A stretch of 64,000 nt of DNA from Ignavibacteria bacterium (GTDB taxonomy: Bacteria > Bacteroidota > Ignavibacteria > Kapaibacteriales > Kapaibacteriaceae), in NCBI GenBank assembly GCA_015709655.1, contig CP054181.1:1794207-1858206 (forward strand), written 5' to 3'. Below are positions 11,774 through 20,949 of this stretch, piece after piece. The notes below the pieces were generated by a model, which was not told where the DNA came from, did no database searches, and saw only the letters and a program-made list of their open reading frames with translations. The first letter of the stretch is position 1, and every line of letters begins with the position of its first letter. Position numbers and translations under genes: made by a program.

Positions 11774-12370
11774 ATGAGCAACGTACAACCACCGAATGAA
11801 GGTAGTTATCCTGAGCAGCCCGGACAATCGGATCAAAATGAACTATTGGTTGAGTTGTTTAAAAAAGTTCAAGATGGTAACCAGAATGCGTTTTCGGAGT
11901 TGTATGAGATAATTCGAAGGCCACTGATGGCGTATTGTTTGGTTTTAACGAGAACGGTAGACGACGCGAAAGACTTATTCAGCCTGTCAATTGCAAAGAT
12001 GTACGAGGGGAGAGCCGGTTTTATCGGTGGTAATTTTGAAGCCTGGATCTTTACCATTGTTCGTAACTCATCACGTTCATTGTACAGATCTTCGCAGCGC
12101 AGGCAGGCAGAACCGATAACCGATGATGTTGCTGATGAAACAGCATCGAGTTTTGAGGAGGCAGACGAAGCAGAATTTGTACGGAAGGCCATTGAAAAAT
12201 TACCGCAGGAATTCAGATCTGTTATCATGCTTAAATACTTCGGTGGTCTTTCTGTGGGTGAAATAGCAATTGCTGAGGGAATTGGACAGGAATTGGTGAA
12301 AATTCGATTGTTTAGGGCAAGAAATCGATTAGCAAAATATTTGCGACATTTGGTAGAAGAGGACTTATGA
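11774..12370 (+). CDS. ECF-type RNA polymerase sigma factor
   Basis: 198 residues. Region 2 is recognisable (AFSELYEIIRRPLMAYCLVLTRTVDDAKDLF, then FEAWIFTIVRN) and region 4 near the C-terminus (AIEKLPQEFRSVIMLKYFGGLSVGEIA, then GQELVKIRLFRARNRLAK), joined by an acidic linker. The first ~25 residues are a flexible Pro/Gln/Glu-rich tail. ECF sigmas redirect RNA polymerase in response to envelope or stress cues. The stop overlaps the next start (ATGA), and that partner is a membrane protein, the usual arrangement for a sigma/anti-sigma pair. A symmetric element lies about 80 bases upstream, perhaps for autoregulation. Confidence 0.9.
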   Translation: MSNVQPPNEGSYPEQPGQSDQNELLVELFKKVQDGNQNAFSELYEIIRRPLMAYCLVLTRTVDDAKDLFSLSIAKMYEGRAGFIGGNFEAWIFTIVRNSSRSLYRSSQRRQAEPITDDVADETASSFEEADEAEFVRKAIEKLPQEFRSVIMLKYFGGLSVGEIAIAEGIGQELVKIRLFRARNRLAKYLRHLVEEDL

Positions 12371-12975
12371 AAAGTGTAGACGACATCATTAAATCGTATA
12401 TGGAGCAGGTTGAAGCCTCGGTTCAGCCTACCTATGACGATGCTAGGACAATGGTTCTTGACCAGATGAAACAAAAACAACCATCCTTTATGTGGATAGG
12501 TGTCGGAGTGCTTGCTGCTCTTGTCGTTACGCTGTTTTTGGTTCTTAATACTGCTCCGCAGGTGGTACGTGTTCAGGCAATTGCACACAACGTCGAGGCC
12601 GATACGGATGTAACAGCCATCGAGGGGGTAGAGGCACCGGATGTTGTGCTTCTGCCGGATGAGACCAATAGGATATCGGAAGCCAGGACCGTAAAACAAG
12701 GTCGTACAGAACCAATTAAGTTTCAGGTACAACCTAATACAGAAGAAGTTGATAAGCTGATTCAGGATTATGTGGCCGTTGCCAACGCAGCATCCGGTCG
12801 CAATGATTCCGAGGCTGCTGCCCGTGCGTATTACGAGTTAGCGCGTACATTGGAGCTTCATGACCGGACAGAGCAGGTGCAGTGGGCGGCAAATGAGGCG
12901 CTGAAGTTTGTTCCAGAAGCTTCAACCGGGCTAAAAGCTGATATAAAATCGCTTATACAGAAATACCAGAAGTAA
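12367..12975 (+). CDS. single-pass membrane protein coupled to the ECF sigma factor, putative anti-sigma factor
   Basis: 202 residues. A cytosolic N-terminus of about 40 residues (MKSVDDIIKSYMEQVEASVQ...) precedes one membrane segment (MWIGVGVLAALVVTLFLVL, about 42-60). The rest should be periplasmic: a variable stretch, then a helical region YVAVANAASGRNDSEAAARA with TPR-like character. The zinc-binding His/Cys motif of classical ECF anti-sigma factors is absent, so the anti-sigma role is inferred only from the ATGA overlap with the sigma gene and the topology. It could instead be a regulated envelope protein. It ends just before a convergent gene. Confidence 0.6.
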   Translation: MKSVDDIIKSYMEQVEASVQPTYDDARTMVLDQMKQKQPSFMWIGVGVLAALVVTLFLVLNTAPQVVRVQAIAHNVEADTDVTAIEGVEAPDVVLLPDETNRISEARTVKQGRTEPIKFQVQPNTEEVDKLIQDYVAVANAASGRNDSEAAARAYYELARTLELHDRTEQVQWAANEALKFVPEASTGLKADIKSLIQKYQK

Positions 12976-12990
12976 GGGCCCTGGGATGGG

Positions 12991-14634
12991 TTATCGCTCG
13001 ATTTGAATTGTTATTGTTTCCAGTTCAGGTTGTGTATTTTCTTGTGAGGGCTGAACTTCTACATTTACGTTACCGGTAAGTCCCAGTTCAGAAATAATGC
13101 GATTGCATTTCTCGGCAGATCCTCTGAAGAGTATTTTCCGTGCTTCTCGTGCGTGGTCTGTTAGGGCGGCTACCAAGCCCCTTCCTGCCTTTGAGAGTTC
13201 ATTAGTTCCGTGAATGAATGTTGCAGGTGGAAAGTCCGCCGAGACCAGATCAGGCACCAGTGCCGATTTCTTGTTTGGTCGGCTCCTGATGACGACGATG
13301 TTTTGAGGTGGTGACACAGACTCATCGCCAAAGTAGTCAACAACAGTGCTTTGTATGGAAATGGTTGTTGTATCTCCGGCGAGTGCCGTTACAGGCAGAT
13401 CACGCAACGGCCATGAGAACACGGTGTCCGTACTCGAAGTCCACGTATCTTCAAAGGCAAGGTTACCGCCGCTCATGGCTCGCACAACACCGCTCTGTAC
13501 ACCTGCTTCGGCCGTTGACCGCACACGGATCACTGCTGTTGGCGGGGTGGCATCCAAAATAGAGTCTTTATGAATGAGTTCGAACTTTGTAGCGTCCCAG
13601 ATTGTAGAACCGGCATCAACGTTGGTTTCGATCAAGCGTAATCGCAGGCAGTTAAGTACCCGGACTACTACATCAGCTTTTGATTTTGTCTGGTTTGACA
13701 TATCGGTAAGCTGTACCTGTGTTGCAGTGGCAAGGTACGGACGTCGTATGATGCTTACTTCGGGAAGGGGTGTCTCAAACTTCCTATCTTTATTTATCAG
13801 GAGTTCATCGGGAATCTGGGGTGCTGTTAGTATTACCTGGGGGATTTCTTTGGGAATGAACAAATTGGTTGAAACGCGCAGCTGAATTCCTGCACTTATC
13901 TTGGCAGTTGTTAAGTCAACCTGCAGACCTAGTGAAGAAGGCACGATGGTGGCCTGCAGGTACGGCAACATGTCAATGTCTTGTGCCAGTGCGATTTTCC
14001 CTAATAATCTGGCTTCGGCAAAGTAGGTGGCAACACCGACTAACGCACCGGAGAAGCGCACACGCTCGCGCGTCCTTTCGTCATACGTTGCCGTTGGAGG
14101 ATCGATAATTTTCTCTGTTGTATGCGCCAATATTGATGCAGGGAATACAAATCCACCGCCAAGCTCTGCTTCCAGAAATGGAGTTACCCGTAGGTTCAGC
14201 CGGGTAGACATCATAAGCTCGTACCAGCTTAATTCCAGACCCTCCTGCAACGTTACGGGAGTTGGGATGCCTTTGGGCGAAACAATTCCCCGGATTGAGG
14301 TTCCGAGTGAAGCCGACGAAATGCCAAAACCCACATCTGCACTGATGCCAACGCCCGGCGAAACCGGAATAAGCGCACCGGCATCGATATGTCCGGAAAA
14401 ACCAAATGTTGTTGGGAAGTCAACGGGCGGATCAATAAATCCGCCTGGCCCCTCCGAGATTGGACCAAGTGAAACACGCTGCAAACCACCAGAAATACCG
14501 CAATACGTAGCAATAGCGTTGCTTTCAGGTTCCTGTGCCATCATGCCGACGCCAGGAAACAGAGCCACGGCTACACATACGTGCAGAGGAGTAAGCATCC
14601 ATCTGATGAGACTGTTCAATTTGGGCCTTACCAC
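12991..14634 (-). CDS. exported protein of unknown function, beta-rich, with OmpA-like tail
   Basis: 547 residues from GTG 14634. The n-region (MVRPKLNSLIRW) and following hydrophobic stretch form a signal peptide, probably cut near GMMAQ-EPES. The N-terminal ~270 residues have alternating hydrophobic, Gly-rich strands (GHIDAGALIPVSPGVGISADVGFGI) such as occur in outer-membrane barrels. The remainder contains strand-rich segments and ends with an OmpA-type layout: FIHGTNELSKAGRGLVAALTD, LFRGSAEKCNRIISELG and a closing ITIQIER. OmpA-type C-terminal domains bind peptidoglycan, but key family residues are not clear here. No specific function is assigned. It is convergent with the sigma/membrane-protein pair. 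Confidence 0.6.
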   Translation of the reverse strand: MVRPKLNSLIRWMLTPLHVCVAVALFPGVGMMAQEPESNAIATYCGISGGLQRVSLGPISEGPGGFIDPPVDFPTTFGFSGHIDAGALIPVSPGVGISADVGFGISSASLGTSIRGIVSPKGIPTPVTLQEGLELSWYELMMSTRLNLRVTPFLEAELGGGFVFPASILAHTTEKIIDPPTATYDERTRERVRFSGALVGVATYFAEARLLGKIALAQDIDMLPYLQATIVPSSLGLQVDLTTAKISAGIQLRVSTNLFIPKEIPQVILTAPQIPDELLINKDRKFETPLPEVSIIRRPYLATATQVQLTDMSNQTKSKADVVVRVLNCLRLRLIETNVDAGSTIWDATKFELIHKDSILDATPPTAVIRVRSTAEAGVQSGVVRAMSGGNLAFEDTWTSSTDTVFSWPLRDLPVTALAGDTTTISIQSTVVDYFGDESVSPPQNIVVIRSRPNKKSALVPDLVSADFPPATFIHGTNELSKAGRGLVAALTDHAREARKILFRGSAEKCNRIISELGLTGNVNVEVQPSQENTQPELETITIQIER

Positions 14635-14682
14635 ATTCGAGCGTCGGCAGTTATACCGTTTTTAACACGCTATCCGAAGGAA

Positions 14683-16920
14683 TTATTGTTTGGCAATCAT
14701 ATTAAGTGCACTCCCCGCACGAAACCATTCAATTTGGTGCTTGTTCATGGTGTGCAGCAACTGTATCGTGTTGGATGTACCATCTGCATGGGAAATTTCT
14801 GCAGGAAGAGGCTTCCCAACTTCCAACGCTGTAATGTTGATCGAAAAACGGTCATCCTCGCGAATTACTTCGTAATCGGCAGGATTTGCAAATGTTAAGG
14901 GCAGCATGCCCTGCTTTTTCAGGTTGGTTTCGTGAATTCTTGCAAAGCTTTTTACGATGATTGCCTTGCCACCCAGAAAGCGCGGTTCCATGGCTGCATG
15001 TTCGCGAGAAGATCCTTCACCATAATTCTCATCGCCAACAACAACCCAAAATGTATTGCGAGCCTTGTAGTCACGCGCAACCTGGGGTACTTGGCCGTAC
15101 TCACCGGTAAAGATATTCTTTATACTGTTCGCTTTATCATTAACATAATTTATTGCACCAATAAACATATTGTTTGATATGTTATCCAGGTGACCTCTAA
15201 AACGTAGCCATGGTCCGGCTGCCGAAATGTGGTCAGTTGTGCATTTGCCTTTAACTTTAATCAGCAAGGGCATGTTAACAAATTCGGAAGGCTGCGGAGC
15301 AGCAAATGCCCGGAGTTCCTGCAGACGGCTGCTATCATGATTTATAACAACCTTTATGGTGCTTCCGTCGGCTGCTGGTTCTACGTAGCCATGTGGATCG
15401 GGAACAAATCCGTTATCGGGCAATTCGCTGCCTGCAGGTGGTTGAAGCAACACTCCGTTGATAGGTTCAGTAATGAAGTTGTGGGTAAGCTTCCCTGCAA
15501 GGACAAAGCCGGTTACGGTCTCCGGTGAGGCAACAAATGCATGTGTTTCCTTCATGCCGTCATTCCGGCCGGTGAAATTTCGGTTGAATGATGTGATGAT
15601 GCTGTTTCGTTCGCCCGGCTGAACGTCGTGTCTCTTCCACTGTCCGATACAAGGTCCGCAGGCATTGGCAAGCACTGTCCCGCCGATTCGTTCCAGCTGC
15701 TGAAGGATACCGTCGCGTTCGATGGTTGCGCGGACTTGTTCAGATCCTGGAGTTATGGTGAATTCACTCTTGGCTGTTAAGCCGTTGTCGGCTGCGTACG
15801 ACGCAATGGCGGCAACCCGGCTCATGTCTTCGTACGATGAATTTGTACAGGATCCAATCAGGCCTACTTTTAATTCTTCAGGCCAGCCGTTTTGTTTTAC
15901 GGCGGCAACAAATTCACTTAGTTCCAGTGCTCTGTCGGGGGTGTATGGTCCATTAATATGCGGTTCCAGCTTTGACAGGTCGATTTCAATAACCTGGTCG
16001 TAGTAGTCATGCGGGTGTAGTTCAACTTCGGGGTCTGCCGTCAGATGCTGTGCCACACCATTGGCCATGTCAGCCACATCATGGCGTCCTGTAGCACGAA
16101 GGTAGCGTTCCATTGAGCTGTCGTACGGGAAGACCGAGGTCGTTGCACCGATTTCAGCACCCATGTTGCAGATTGTGCCCTTACCGGTTGCGCTGAACGA
16201 TGTAGTACCTTGCCCAAAGTATTCCACGATTGCACCGGTACCGCCCTTTACGGTTAGGATACCCGCAACCTTGAGGATTACATCCTTAGGGCTTGTCCAA
16301 CCACTCATTTTGCCGGTTAGTTTAATACCGATTACCTTGGGCATGAGCAGTTCCCACGGCATTCCAGCCATGACGTCAACAGCGTCGGCACCACCAACGC
16401 CGATGGCAATCATACCCAAGCCCCCTGCATTTGGTGTATGAGAATCGGTACCAATCATCATGCCTCCGGGGAAGGCATAGTTTTCGAGTACCACCTGATG
16501 AATGATACCGGCACCCGGCTTCCAGAAGCCGATACCGTACTTCTTGCTTACAGAGGCCAGAAATTCGAACACTTCGCTGTTCTCTATCAAGCTGTTCTGT
16601 AGGTCAGTCGAAGCCCCTACATCAGCCCGGATGAGGTGGTCGCAGTGGACAGTGCTTGGTACGGCTACGGTAGGGATACCGGCACTCATAAACTGGAGCA
16701 AGGCCATCTGAGCAGTAGCATCCTGCATGGCAACCCGGTCCGGGTTGAAATCAACATAATCCTTTCCACGCTGCTGTTCCGCAATTGTAGCCGAGTGCAG
16801 GTGAGCATACAGGATTTTTTCGGTCAGGGTGAGTGGCCGGTTCAGAGCGGCACGAATCGTAGAAATCTTTGCCGACAGTTCATTGTAGAAGCGGGTTATC
16901 ATCGACAGATTATGTGTCAT
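14683..16920 (-). CDS. acn: aconitate hydratase, mitochondrial (ACO2-like) type
   Basis: 745 residues from ATG 16920; a TTG 12 codons upstream is in frame. It matches the ~750-residue mitochondrial-type aconitase rather than bacterial AcnA or AcnB. The 4Fe-4S ligands are in [11 protein letters not shown] (Cys about 357) and [11 protein letters not shown] (Cys about 420 and 423). Substrate-site segments [29 protein letters not shown] and [17 protein letters not shown] are all intact. It interconverts citrate and isocitrate in the TCA cycle. The desaturase lies 39 bases upstream on the same strand. Confidence 0.95.
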   Translation of the reverse strand: MTHNLSMITRFYNELSAKISTIRAALNRPLTLTEKILYAHLHSATIAEQQRGKDYVDFNPDRVAMQDATAQMALLQFMSAGIPTVAVPSTVHCDHLIRADVGASTDLQNSLIENSEVFEFLASVSKKYGIGFWKPGAGIIHQVVLENYAFPGGMMIGTDSHTPNAGGLGMIAIGVGGADAVDVMAGMPWELLMPKVIGIKLTGKMSGWTSPKDVILKVAGILTVKGGTGAIVEYFGQGTTSFSATGKGTICNMGAEIGATTSVFPYDSSMERYLRATGRHDVADMANGVAQHLTADPEVELHPHDYYDQVIEIDLSKLEPHINGPYTPDRALELSEFVAAVKQNGWPEELKVGLIGSCTNSSYEDMSRVAAIASYAADNGLTAKSEFTITPGSEQVRATIERDGILQQLERIGGTVLANACGPCIGQWKRHDVQPGERNSIITSFNRNFTGRNDGMKETHAFVASPETVTGFVLAGKLTHNFITEPINGVLLQPPAGSELPDNGFVPDPHGYVEPAADGSTIKVVINHDSSRLQELRAFAAPQPSEFVNMPLLIKVKGKCTTDHISAAGPWLRFRGHLDNISNNMFIGAINYVNDKANSIKNIFTGEYGQVPQVARDYKARNTFWVVVGDENYGEGSSREHAAMEPRFLGGKAIIVKSFARIHETNLKKQGMLPLTFANPADYEVIREDDRFSINITALEVGKPLPAEISHADGTSNTIQLLHTMNKHQIEWFRAGSALNMIAKQ

Positions 16921-16959
16921 CGCAGAACTAATACCTATGGTAATTGGTTGAAACAAAGT

Positions 16960-17817
16960 TTACGAAACGTCAGCAAGTTGTTTTGCTTGCACAGATCGGG
17001 GGATTCTAATAACATTTCTTACGAGACCAACTTTTTCAAGGAGCCATACAACCCATCCGGTAACATCGATTTGCCACCAACGCATTCCGTGAAAGGCACT
17101 GGCAGGGAATGCATGATGGTTGTTGTGCCATCCTTCGCCCAGAGCAAGCAGGCCAATTAGAAAATTGTTTCTACTGTCATCTCTGGTCTTAAACATCTTT
17201 TTTCCGGCAAAATGGCAGACGCTATTTACACTCCAGGTAACATGAGCAGTGATGAAAACGCGAATCAGACCACCCCATAAAAAGCCAGTTGCAGCACCAG
17301 TGATCCCGTTGACAGCGTAACCAAGAATTGCGGGAACCAGTAAGCCAACAATTGTCCAGAACACAAATGTTCTGCTAAAAAAGCGCACATACGGGTCCTT
17401 CATATATCGGTCAGCCCACTTATCTTTTATCTGGTTCAGCTCGTCATTACGCATACTTAACAGCCACTCAAAGTGTGCATGAATAAACCCACCTAAAGTG
17501 GGAGAGTGTGGGTCGCCTTCGTGATCGCTGTGAGCATGATGTGCGGTGTGCACACTTGCCCAGTTTACTACCGGACCCTGAAGAGCCATTGAGCCTAAGG
17601 CAAGTGCAGTAGCTTTCACGGTTGGATGGGCTTGATATGATTTATGAACAACCAGCCGGTGATAGCCGAATGTAACACCAAACTGTGTTAATACTACACC
17701 GGCAACACACATTGAAAGGTCGAAAACGGACACGAGTCCGGAAGCTGCGAGGTAAACTCCGACACAGGCGGCCAGGAATGGAACTGCAATCAGTATAATG
17801 ATTTCGGGATTTTTCAC
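16960..17817 (-). CDS. acyl-CoA / acyl-lipid delta-9 fatty acid desaturase
   Basis: 285 residues from GTG 17817 (no obvious Shine-Dalgarno). A polytopic membrane di-iron enzyme with the three histidine boxes of the stearoyl-CoA desaturase class: GYHRLVVHK (HxxxxH), HTAHHAHSD (HxxHH) and EGWHNNHHAF (HxxHH). Hydrophobic segments are at about 5-25, 33-50, 150-175 and 180-200. It inserts a cis double bond in fatty-acyl chains with O2, so the cell must meet oxygen. No electron-donor gene is adjacent. Confidence 0.92.
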   Translation of the reverse strand: MKNPEIIILIAVPFLAACVGVYLAASGLVSVFDLSMCVAGVVLTQFGVTFGYHRLVVHKSYQAHPTVKATALALGSMALQGPVVNWASVHTAHHAHSDHEGDPHSPTLGGFIHAHFEWLLSMRNDELNQIKDKWADRYMKDPYVRFFSRTFVFWTIVGLLVPAILGYAVNGITGAATGFLWGGLIRVFITAHVTWSVNSVCHFAGKKMFKTRDDSRNNFLIGLLALGEGWHNNHHAFPASAFHGMRWWQIDVTGWVVWLLEKVGLVRNVIRIPRSVQAKQLADVS

Positions 17818-17942
17818 AATGAATTCAGAGATGTTAAATAGTACTATTAATCGCCAATGTATTTTGCTTTCCTTTTAGGTCAGCGATGATTTGTGATATT
17901 TGGATGCGGTGCGGCCTGCCAGCCTTGCAGTATTTCCTATGC

Positions 17943-17983
17943 ACAAAAAACAACCCCGCCATTACAACGCGTAAGGCGGGGTT
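17943..17983 (-). terminator. intrinsic terminator after the FKBP gene
   Basis: AACCCCGCC (17952-17960) pairs perfectly with GGCGGGGTT (17975-17983); loop of 14 bases. Read on the minus strand the stem is followed by TGTTTTTTGTG, a good U tract, so it ends transcription of the minus-strand FKBP gene that stops at 18036. Confidence 0.85.
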
Positions 17984-18035
17984 CTTCGGTTTTTCTGATG
18001 TAGATGTACGGAATTACCGCCTGTTGCCAGCGTGC

Positions 18036-18731
18036 TTACTTTACAATTTCAAGCAGTTCAACTTCAAAAATCAGTGCCTGGTTAGGACCAATTGATGCTC
18101 CGGCACCATTTTCGCCATAGGCAAGGTTTGGCGGGAGGTAGAAGACGTATTTGCTTCCTACCGGCATGAGTTGTAATCCTTCCGTCCATCCGGCAATAAC
18201 ACCATTAAGTGCAAACTCAGCGGGCTGCCCACGGTCAACTGAACTGTCGAACTTGGTGCCGTCAATCAGTGTACCGGTGTAATGAACGCGCACGGTGTTG
18301 TTAGCATTTGGCTTCTTGCCGGTACCTTCCTTAATAACACGGTACTGCAAACCTGATGGAGTGGTCATTACGCCGGTCTTGGTCTTGTTTTCTTCCAAAA
18401 ACTTATTGCTCTTTGCCAGGTTCTCAACCTTGGCCTTGCCTTGTTCGGCTTCCATAGCCTTGCTTACTTCCTCTTGCAGAGACTGAAGGGCTGCCTGCAT
18501 ATCGGCGTCGGCAAGTTTGCTGCTGCCGTTAAATGCATCGCGAATGCCTGCGGCAACAAGATCAATGTTCACGGGGAGTTTTTGCTGGGCCATATTTTTA
18601 CCAATATTGGCTCCCAAGGCATACGACATGGTGTCTTTCTTGTTCATAATTTGTGTGTCTGCCGGGTTGGGCTGAGCGTTGCAGGCCACTGTTAAGACTG
18701 CAACGATTGTAAGGATAAAAGTGTAACGCAT
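18036..18731 (-). CDS. FKBP-type peptidyl-prolyl cis-trans isomerase, lipoprotein of FkpA/Mip type
   Basis: 231 residues from ATG 18731, preceded by AGAAGG. A lipoprotein signal is visible: MRYTFILTIVAVLTVAC, lipobox TVAC with the acylated Cys at residue 17. Residues about 35-125 are the helical dimerisation domain (SYALGANIGKNMAQQKLPV), and the C-terminal ~110 residues are the FKBP catalytic domain (NTVRVHYTGTLIDGTKFDSS, FALNGVIAGWTEGLQLMPVG, LAYGENGAG, LIFEVELLEI). It catalyses prolyl isomerisation and acts as a folding helper in the periplasm. Monocistronic by context, with its own terminator. Confidence 0.95.
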   Translation of the reverse strand: MRYTFILTIVAVLTVACNAQPNPADTQIMNKKDTMSYALGANIGKNMAQQKLPVNIDLVAAGIRDAFNGSSKLADADMQAALQSLQEEVSKAMEAEQGKAKVENLAKSNKFLEENKTKTGVMTTPSGLQYRVIKEGTGKKPNANNTVRVHYTGTLIDGTKFDSSVDRGQPAEFALNGVIAGWTEGLQLMPVGSKYVFYLPPNLAYGENGAGASIGPNQALIFEVELLEIVK

Positions 18732-18857
18732 AGAACCTTCTAATGGGTCGTACAATGAATTAGAATCTCAAAGATACGGAGATTTTGACGCTGTTTTTAC
18801 TGTTTTTTCGTAGTGTAAGAATCAAGGGTTTACCAATACGCAGGGAGTAGGGTTTTC

Positions 18858-19202
18858 TTGGCAAAGCAGGTTTCGGACAGATATGGTCTGGTTTACGACA
18901 TTGTACGTTGCATCCCGTTTGGGAAGGTAACCACATACGGGCATATCGCTGCGGCAATCGGGGTACGGTCGGGAGCCCGCCTGGTAGGATGGGCTTTAAA
19001 CTGCATTTCCGGTTCGGAGAATGCAGATATTCCTGCACATCGTGTTGTAAATCGTTTCGGTGCCTTAACGGGGCGGATGCACTTTGAAACACCTTATGCA
19101 ATGCGGGAGCGCCTTGAGTCAGAAGGTGTATCGTTTAACGGTGAATATGTCGATTTGGAACAATGTTTATGGATTCCGGAGTCGGTAGCCAACAAGCAAT
19201 AG
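18858..19202 (+). CDS. alkyltransferase-like (ATL) protein, MGMT family without acceptor cysteine
   Basis: 114 residues from TTG 18858 with AGGG five bases upstream. It covers only the C-terminal DNA-binding domain of O6-alkylguanine-DNA alkyltransferases: VYDIVRCIPFGKVTTYGHIA, the arginine finger region VRSGARLVGWAL, and IPAHRVVNRFG. The catalytic PCHR motif reads PAHR (Ala at residue 60), so no alkyl group can be accepted. Known ATL proteins with Trp or Ala there bind O6-alkylguanine and hand it to nucleotide excision repair. It is alone on the plus strand between two minus-strand genes. Confidence 0.88.
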   Translation: MAKQVSDRYGLVYDIVRCIPFGKVTTYGHIAAAIGVRSGARLVGWALNCISGSENADIPAHRVVNRFGALTGRMHFETPYAMRERLESEGVSFNGEYVDLEQCLWIPESVANKQ

Positions 19203-19241
19203 CAGGTAACGGTGTGGACCAATAATGCATTTGGCTGCACA

Positions 19242-19264
19242 GGTTGCAAGCATTGTTTGCAACC
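19242..19264. repeat. perfect 8-bp inverted repeat between convergent genes
   Basis: GGTTGCAA (19242-19249) and TTGCAACC (19257-19264) enclose GCATTGT. It lies between the ends of the ATL gene and the VWA-OmpA gene. There is no T tract on either side, so it may be a weak or factor-dependent terminator or an mRNA 3' stabiliser. Confidence 0.5.
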
Positions 19265-19288
19265 GCACTACTGGGAAGGCTGCTACTG

Positions 19289-20719
19289 TTATTTCCGTAA
19301 GATCTTAAAGACAGTTCTGCGGTTCAGAGCCCGGCCGGCCTCAGTATCGTTCGAGGCAACCGGTACAAAAAACGCAAAGCCACGAGGTCGTAATCTGGAG
19401 GGATCGACACCTTTTGAAATCAGATAATCCCGCACGGCATTGGCACGGGCCTCTGATAACCGCTGGTTGAATTCTTCGCCGCCAATATTGTCGGTATGAC
19501 CCTGAACTTCGAGTACTACGCGTTGAAATCGATCCAGGTCTGCGGCAAGCTGATCCAGTGTTGGATAGCTGGCCGAGTCAATCACCGAGCTATTATAGGC
19601 AAAGGCGATGTACTTGGTAAACTGCGACCCTACGTCATCGAGAGTGCGAAGTGAGCTTTTGTCGTACATCCCATGCGCAACAAGGGTGTCGCGATGCGGG
19701 ACTGAAATTGAGACGTTGACGTTGTGAACCGAAGGAATGTCGGGGGGCACATACGTTATCAGGTAGTAGTTCTGCAGTGAACGATAGATGTCCATAAAGA
19801 TTGAAAGCAGATCGGACTTCGTATATGCCCTGTAGTATTTGCCTCCGGTGTAGAGTGCGAGTGCCTGAAGTTCTTCGTCATTGGCGTAGGCAAACCCAAC
19901 ACAGTAAATGCTGATGTTGTGTTTGGTAGCATACTCATAGATATCGGAACTTTTCGCTTGTGATGTGTTTTCCTCTCCATCAGCAAAAACAACACAAACT
20001 TTGGGCTGGTGCAGCGGAACCTTGCTCAGCGATGTTAAAGCTGCCATTATGCCGTCGTACACCTTTGAGAATAGTCCGAGGGAGTTTTTACGGTACTCAC
20101 GGAAGGCCGATAGTGCAAGCGCAGTGTCAGACGTGAGTGGGAATACTTCACGTACATCCTTGTGAAAGCCATGCAGGGAAATGTAGTCGCACGGCCGTTT
20201 CATGCCGATGAACAGTTCGGTTCCGTAGTCAAGTACGCTTTTGATGCCCTTCATGCTGCCACTTTGGTCCAGTGCCAGAGCAATTGAGGTGGGTATGCTG
20301 TCCTGCTCACCAAATTCCCGAACGGTAAAGGGGCTTACATTATAGGTTTTTTCGTAGCGTTTTGTAGCGCCAACCCGTTCAATGACCGATGAAAAGTAAT
20401 TAGGGGCGGTGGCAGATTTATAGGGCTCTGCCATGTGCGTTACAACATAGCCGTTTGTGTCGAGTACCCGAACAAAAAGGCGAATACTATCTGGAAACGA
20501 GTAGTGTTCAATCTTCCATACATCGGTAATCAGGGCACCAACATCTACTGAATCAATATGCCGGGTTCCAGTAAAACGAAACTGTGTTGTACGTTCCCCA
20601 TCTTCGCGGAGATCAAGAATCTGACCCAATGTATGAGAGCTCTTGCACCCGCTGATCAGTAATAGAGTAGCAGTAATTGCCAGCAACCACATCGGGAGTG
20701 TTGTAGAAGGAGACTGCAT
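19289..20719 (-). CDS. lipoprotein with von Willebrand A and OmpA C-terminal domains
   Basis: 476 residues. Lipoprotein signal MQSPSTTLPMWLLAITATLL with lipobox LISGC. A VWA domain occupies about residues 160-350, with an intact MIDAS start ALDQSGSMKG (DxSxS) and FADGEE. The C-terminal ~120 residues are an OmpA/MotB peptidoglycan-binding domain (VLEVQGHTDNIGGEEFNQRL, ARANAVRDYL, DPSRLRPRGF). It is thus likely tethered to the outer membrane and bound to peptidoglycan while presenting a metal-dependent protein-binding face. The target is unknown. It has no operon partner, and a 230-base gap lies upstream. Confidence 0.88.
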   Translation of the reverse strand: MQSPSTTLPMWLLAITATLLLISGCKSSHTLGQILDLREDGERTTQFRFTGTRHIDSVDVGALITDVWKIEHYSFPDSIRLFVRVLDTNGYVVTHMAEPYKSATAPNYFSSVIERVGATKRYEKTYNVSPFTVREFGEQDSIPTSIALALDQSGSMKGIKSVLDYGTELFIGMKRPCDYISLHGFHKDVREVFPLTSDTALALSAFREYRKNSLGLFSKVYDGIMAALTSLSKVPLHQPKVCVVFADGEENTSQAKSSDIYEYATKHNISIYCVGFAYANDEELQALALYTGGKYYRAYTKSDLLSIFMDIYRSLQNYYLITYVPPDIPSVHNVNVSISVPHRDTLVAHGMYDKSSLRTLDDVGSQFTKYIAFAYNSSVIDSASYPTLDQLAADLDRFQRVVLEVQGHTDNIGGEEFNQRLSEARANAVRDYLISKGVDPSRLRPRGFAFFVPVASNDTEAGRALNRRTVFKILRK

Positions 20720-20949
20720 CGCGTTTTACTTCAGTAGCACACTACACCTTGTGGTGTTGTTCATGTGATGCTGATGTGATGATGTTCGTTGGATAGTCAT
20801 TAAAACAGAGTGAGTAGTAAAAAGGATGCACAAGGGAACGAACAGGTTGGAATGTATGTGGTACTGATGAACGCATGACAGGAATGATTAGTGCCATAGC
20901 CCCTTGCCGATCGTACAGTAAAAGCCGTGCAGTGCTACGTCAGGAAGTA

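Noticed and set aside
11869-12732. 287-residue open frame on the minus strand
   Set aside because: Antisense to the sigma factor and its partner, with no start signal or family features; the plus-strand genes have clear motifs.
20744-20757. ACACC-TTGT-GGTGT hairpin upstream of the VWA gene
   Set aside because: Five-pair stem without other support; expected by chance.
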